Source of the DNA: Chloroflexota bacterium
GTDB lineage: Bacteria; Chloroflexota; Dehalococcoidia; GIF9; UBA5629
Assembly (NCBI GenBank): GCA_026389635.1
Contig: JAPLHM010000192.1
Span: forward strand, 1-8,431
DNA length: 8,431 nt
Direction of reading: 5' to 3'
Within the stretch, counting starts at the first letter, position 1. Every line of letters begins with the position of its first letter. Positions 6,368-8,431 of this stretch are shown piece by piece. A program made the position numbers and the translations under genes. The notes beneath the pieces were generated by a model, which saw only the letters and a list, made by a program, of their open reading frames with translations, was not told the origin of the DNA and made no database searches.

Positions 6368-6379
6368 CCGCGGGGTTTT
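6348..6379 (+). terminator. Intrinsic terminator inside the metal-exporter leader
   Basis: A 9-base-pair stem, ACTCCGCGG with CCGCGGGGT (6348-6356 with 6368-6376, one G-U pair), encloses an 11-base loop and is followed by TTT and then ATTAATT. It ends only about ten bases before the start codon of its own downstream gene, so it is a regulatory attenuator rather than an end-of-gene terminator. Its 3' arm also holds the only G-rich, Shine-Dalgarno-like bases before the ATG. Confidence 0.75.
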
Positions 6380-6388
6380 ATTAATTAA

Positions 6389-7387
6389 ATGATGGATATT
6401 CAGAAACAGAAGACTTCCGTAGCGCTGCTGTCAGTGGTATCTAACAGCATACTTGTTATCCTGAAACTGGTAACCGGCCTGCTCACGGGTTCCGTCTCGG
6501 TACTATCCGAGGCTGTACATTCCTCCATGGATTTAATAGCCTCTGTGATCGCCTTTTTCGCCGTGCGCATCTCGGCCCGGCGCCCGGATGCGGAACATCC
6601 TTTCGGGCACGGCAAGGTCGAGGACATATCTGCCCTGGCCGAGGCGCTGCTGATCGTTATAGCCGCCGTCTGGATCGTGGTGGAGGCAATCAGCAAGATC
6701 ATCAGCCCGCAGCCGCTTGAGACCTTAGACTGGGGCATCGCCGTCATGCTTCTATCGGTGGTGGCTAACATAATCGTGTCACACCTCCTCTTCAAGGTGG
6801 GGAAAAAGGCGGATTCGCCCGCACTTATAGCAGACGCCTGGCACCTGCGCACCGATGTTTGGACTTCGGCCGGTGTGCTGGCAGGCCTGTCAATCATCTG
6901 GGTGGGCGCCAGGCTGTGGCCTGAGGTCAACCTGTCCTGGATTGACCCGGTGGCAGCCATGATGGTTGCCATGCTGATACTGCGGGCATCCATTACCCTG
7001 ACCATAGGCGCTATCAAGGACCTCATCGACACCAGCCCGCCCGCACACGAACTGTACTGGCTTTCGGGTTACCTTGAGAGCTGGTATCCCACGGTGCGCT
7101 CGATCCACCGTATCCGCACCCGGAAATCGGGCGCGGCGCGCTTTATAGACCTGCATATCGTGGTTGACCCGGCCATGACGGTCAGCGATTCCCACGCAAT
7201 CACCGAGAAGATGACATCGGCGGTCAGGGAAAAATTGAGCGGCGCCGACCTGACGGTGCATATCGAACCCTGCGACGGCCTTTGCAAGAAGTCCTGCGTC
7301 AGCGGCTGTATGCTGCCCGCAGATGAAAGAAGGCGGATCCAGCAAGCGGCAGCAGGCGCCGTAAAGAAGGGCAGGCAGACGGTTTAA
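6389..7387 (+). CDS. Cation diffusion facilitator (CDF) family metal exporter with cysteine tail
   Basis: CDF proteins export divalent metals (Zn, Cd, Co, Ni, Fe or Mn) from the cytoplasm in exchange for protons, usually as dimers. This one has 332 residues. Six membrane segments lie at about 12-34, 38-60, 82-102, 115-136, 155-173 and 183-205. The transport site is His44-x3-Asp48 (VHSSMD, TM2) with His152-x3-Asp156 (WHLRTD, TM5), the two-His/two-Asp set usual for Zn-type members and seen in some Co/Ni ones. The family loop HPFGHGKVE is at 70-78. The cytoplasmic ferredoxin-like domain (about 210-294) ends in HIEP. After it comes an unusual tail with Cys295, Cys299, Cys303 and Cys307, one every four residues. 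The start is the first of two consecutive ATGs; the ribosome site is weak. Expression is probably set by the leader RNA. The metal cannot be fixed from sequence alone. Confidence 0.92.
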   Translation: MMDIQKQKTSVALLSVVSNSILVILKLVTGLLTGSVSVLSEAVHSSMDLIASVIAFFAVRISARRPDAEHPFGHGKVEDISALAEALLIVIAAVWIVVEAISKIISPQPLETLDWGIAVMLLSVVANIIVSHLLFKVGKKADSPALIADAWHLRTDVWTSAGVLAGLSIIWVGARLWPEVNLSWIDPVAAMMVAMLILRASITLTIGAIKDLIDTSPPAHELYWLSGYLESWYPTVRSIHRIRTRKSGAARFIDLHIVVDPAMTVSDSHAITEKMTSAVREKLSGADLTVHIEPCDGLCKKSCVSGCMLPADERRRIQQAAAGAVKKGRQTV

Positions 7388-7397
7388 CATAGTCTAT

Positions 7398-7409
7398 TTT
7401 GATATCAAA
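7398..7409. repeat. 12-base perfect palindrome between exporter and dehydrogenase genes
   Basis: TTTGATATCAAA reads the same on both strands and lies in the 46-base gap, 24 bases before the dehydrogenase ATG. It might be an operator; it is not a terminator, having no GC stem. No convincing promoter is seen in this gap, so the dehydrogenase may be read through from the exporter gene. Confidence 0.35.
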
Positions 7410-7433
7410 TTGGAATAATAGTGAGGTAGTAAA

Positions 7434-8431
7434 ATGGCGGTAAGCAGGTTCTATATACCAACCAGGTTTATTATCGGCGAGGGAGGATTTTCACAGCTGG
7501 GCAGGGAGACGGCCCGCCTGGGCAAGGTTGCCCTGCTGGTCACCGGATCGAACAGCATGCGCTCCACAGGCGTGCTGGGGAAGGCGGTGGGCGACCTTGA
7601 GGCGAACGGTGTCACCGCCGTTGTTTTTGATAAAGTCGAGCCCAACCCCCGCACATCGACAATCGACGCCGCGGCCAAGATAGCGTGTGATAACAAGGCC
7701 GGGGTGATCGTCGGACTGGGCGGCGGAAGCGTGATGGACGCATCCAAATGCATCGCCCTGGCTGCTGCGGGAGGCGAGCCCATCTTTTCATATTACGAGG
7801 GCAAGGCCAACAGCAAGGTCAAAGCCCTTCCCATCGTGGTTGTACCCACATTAGCGGCCAGCGGGTCTGAGGCTAACAACGGGGCTGTCATAACCAATTG
7901 GGAAACGCACGAAAAAGTGGTCGTAATGCACGCCTCTATCTATCCCGCGGTGTCCATCATCGATCCCGCCCTGACCGTAACCGTTCCGGCTAAAACAACC
8001 GCCCAGGGCGGTGTGGATATCTTCTGCCACCTGGTGGAAAACTACGTAACGGCCCATCAGTCCACCCTGATCAACGACGGCCTGCGTGAATCCACCATGC
8101 GCACGGTGGTCGAAGCGCTGCCGCGTGTCCTGGCCAAGCTCGATGATATGGAGGGACGTTCCAACCTCAGCTGGGCCAGCACCATAGCCTGCTCGCAGTT
8201 CGCCAACCTGGGCGGCGGCACGGGTATCATGACGCTTCACGGGCTGGAGCATCCGCTGAGCGCACTGTATGACATGGCACACGGCGACGGACTGGCCGCG
8301 CTGCTGATCGAATGGATGAAATACACGCAACCTGCCCGGCAGGAACGTGTAAAAAAGCTGGGACAGAATGTATTCGGGGAAAACGACGGCATCGCCGCCA
8401 CGCACAGATGGCTGGGCAAAATCGGCATGGA
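7434..8431 (+). CDS. Iron-containing (group III) alcohol dehydrogenase, butanol-dehydrogenase-like, C-terminus beyond window
   Basis: This is an NAD(P)-dependent metal alcohol dehydrogenase that interconverts alcohols and aldehydes or ketones in the cytoplasm. The first 332 codons are present with no stop; the family is usually about 385 residues, so some 50 are missing. The N-terminal Rossmann-like half carries the nucleotide-binding loop GLGGGSVMDASK (94-105) and PTLAASGSEAN. The C-terminal helical half has the metal ligands Asp195 and His199 (GVDIFCH), His269 and His273 (HGLEHPLSALYD) and His283 (MAHGDGLA); the 269-to-283 spacing equals that of known enzymes, so the site looks intact. The HPLSALYD and AHGDGLA style followed by EWMKYT is that of the BdhA/YqhD-like butanol dehydrogenases. 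ATG at 7434 has GAGG 7 bases upstream. The substrate is unknown. It lies 46 bases after the metal exporter on the same strand. Confidence 0.93.
   Translation, partial: MAVSRFYIPTRFIIGEGGFSQLGRETARLGKVALLVTGSNSMRSTGVLGKAVGDLEANGVTAVVFDKVEPNPRTSTIDAAAKIACDNKAGVIVGLGGGSVMDASKCIALAAAGGEPIFSYYEGKANSKVKALPIVVVPTLAASGSEANNGAVITNWETHEKVVVMHASIYPAVSIIDPALTVTVPAKTTAQGGVDIFCHLVENYVTAHQSTLINDGLRESTMRTVVEALPRVLAKLDDMEGRSNLSWASTIACSQFANLGGGTGIMTLHGLEHPLSALYDMAHGDGLAALLIEWMKYTQPARQERVKKLGQNVFGENDGIAATHRWLGKIGM

Noticed and set aside
6285..6376. yybP-ykoY manganese riboswitch, T-box, cobalamin, fluoride or M-box leader
   Set aside because: None of their conserved loop sequences is present; the bases AGGTCCCGCGG only superficially recall the T-box AGGGTGGTACCGCG.
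6400..7390. Two long minus-strand open frames opposite the CDF gene
   Set aside because: The plus-strand protein has the CDF membrane segments and His/Asp sites; the antisense products show only composition bias.
7851..8405. Minus-strand open frame of 184 codons
   Set aside because: Antisense shadow of the iron-containing alcohol dehydrogenase, whose plus-strand frame is intact to the window edge with all metal ligands.
1..8431. Mobile elements, CRISPR arrays, tRNA or rRNA genes, defence systems
   Set aside because: No transposase, long terminal or regularly spaced repeats, or RNA gene sequence was recognised; gene content is housekeeping transport, transcription and metabolism.

Overview
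The window looks like chromosomal DNA from a free-living bacterium of moderately high G+C content (I judge somewhat above 50%, not computed). Gene spacing is tight, Shine-Dalgarno sequences are good, and there are no phage, transposon, CRISPR, tRNA or rRNA signals. A Chloroflexota, perhaps Dehalococcoidia-like, anaerobe is my best guess, from the style of the primary sigma factor, the small two-cluster ferredoxin, the CRP/FNR regulator and the iron-type alcohol dehydrogenase. This is inference, not proof.

Positions 1-3360, minus strand: the phosphate uptake operon pstS-pstC-pstA-pstB, read right to left. PstS is a lipid-anchored phosphate-binding protein, PstC and PstA are the membrane channel, and PstB is the ATPase, cut off by the left edge. 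pstC and pstA overlap by ATGA. A long imperfect hairpin lies between pstS and pstC, where the binding protein often needs to be made in excess over the membrane parts.

Positions 3451-5015, minus strand: a primary-type sigma-70 factor with its own promoter and a clear intrinsic terminator that separates it from pstS.

Positions 5179-6176, minus strand: a CRP/FNR-family regulator followed by a small 2[4Fe-4S] ferredoxin. The gap between them holds a CRP-like TGTGA-N6-TCACC palindrome just upstream of a TATAAT box. The regulator's recognition helix (R-E-V-V-G-R) is of the type that reads TGTGA, so it may control the ferredoxin.

Positions 6250-8431, plus strand, divergent: a strong promoter, then a roughly 100-base structured leader that ends in an intrinsic terminator, then a cation diffusion facilitator (CDF) metal exporter with a four-cysteine tail, then a butanol-dehydrogenase-like iron-containing alcohol dehydrogenase that runs off the right edge. 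The leader has the layout of a metal-sensing transcriptional riboswitch: a closing stem, an inner hairpin that competes with the terminator, and a metal exporter downstream. It is the most interesting element here. It recalls NiCo (czcD) riboswitches in position and topology, but I could not match the conserved junction bases, so it may be divergent or a different class.
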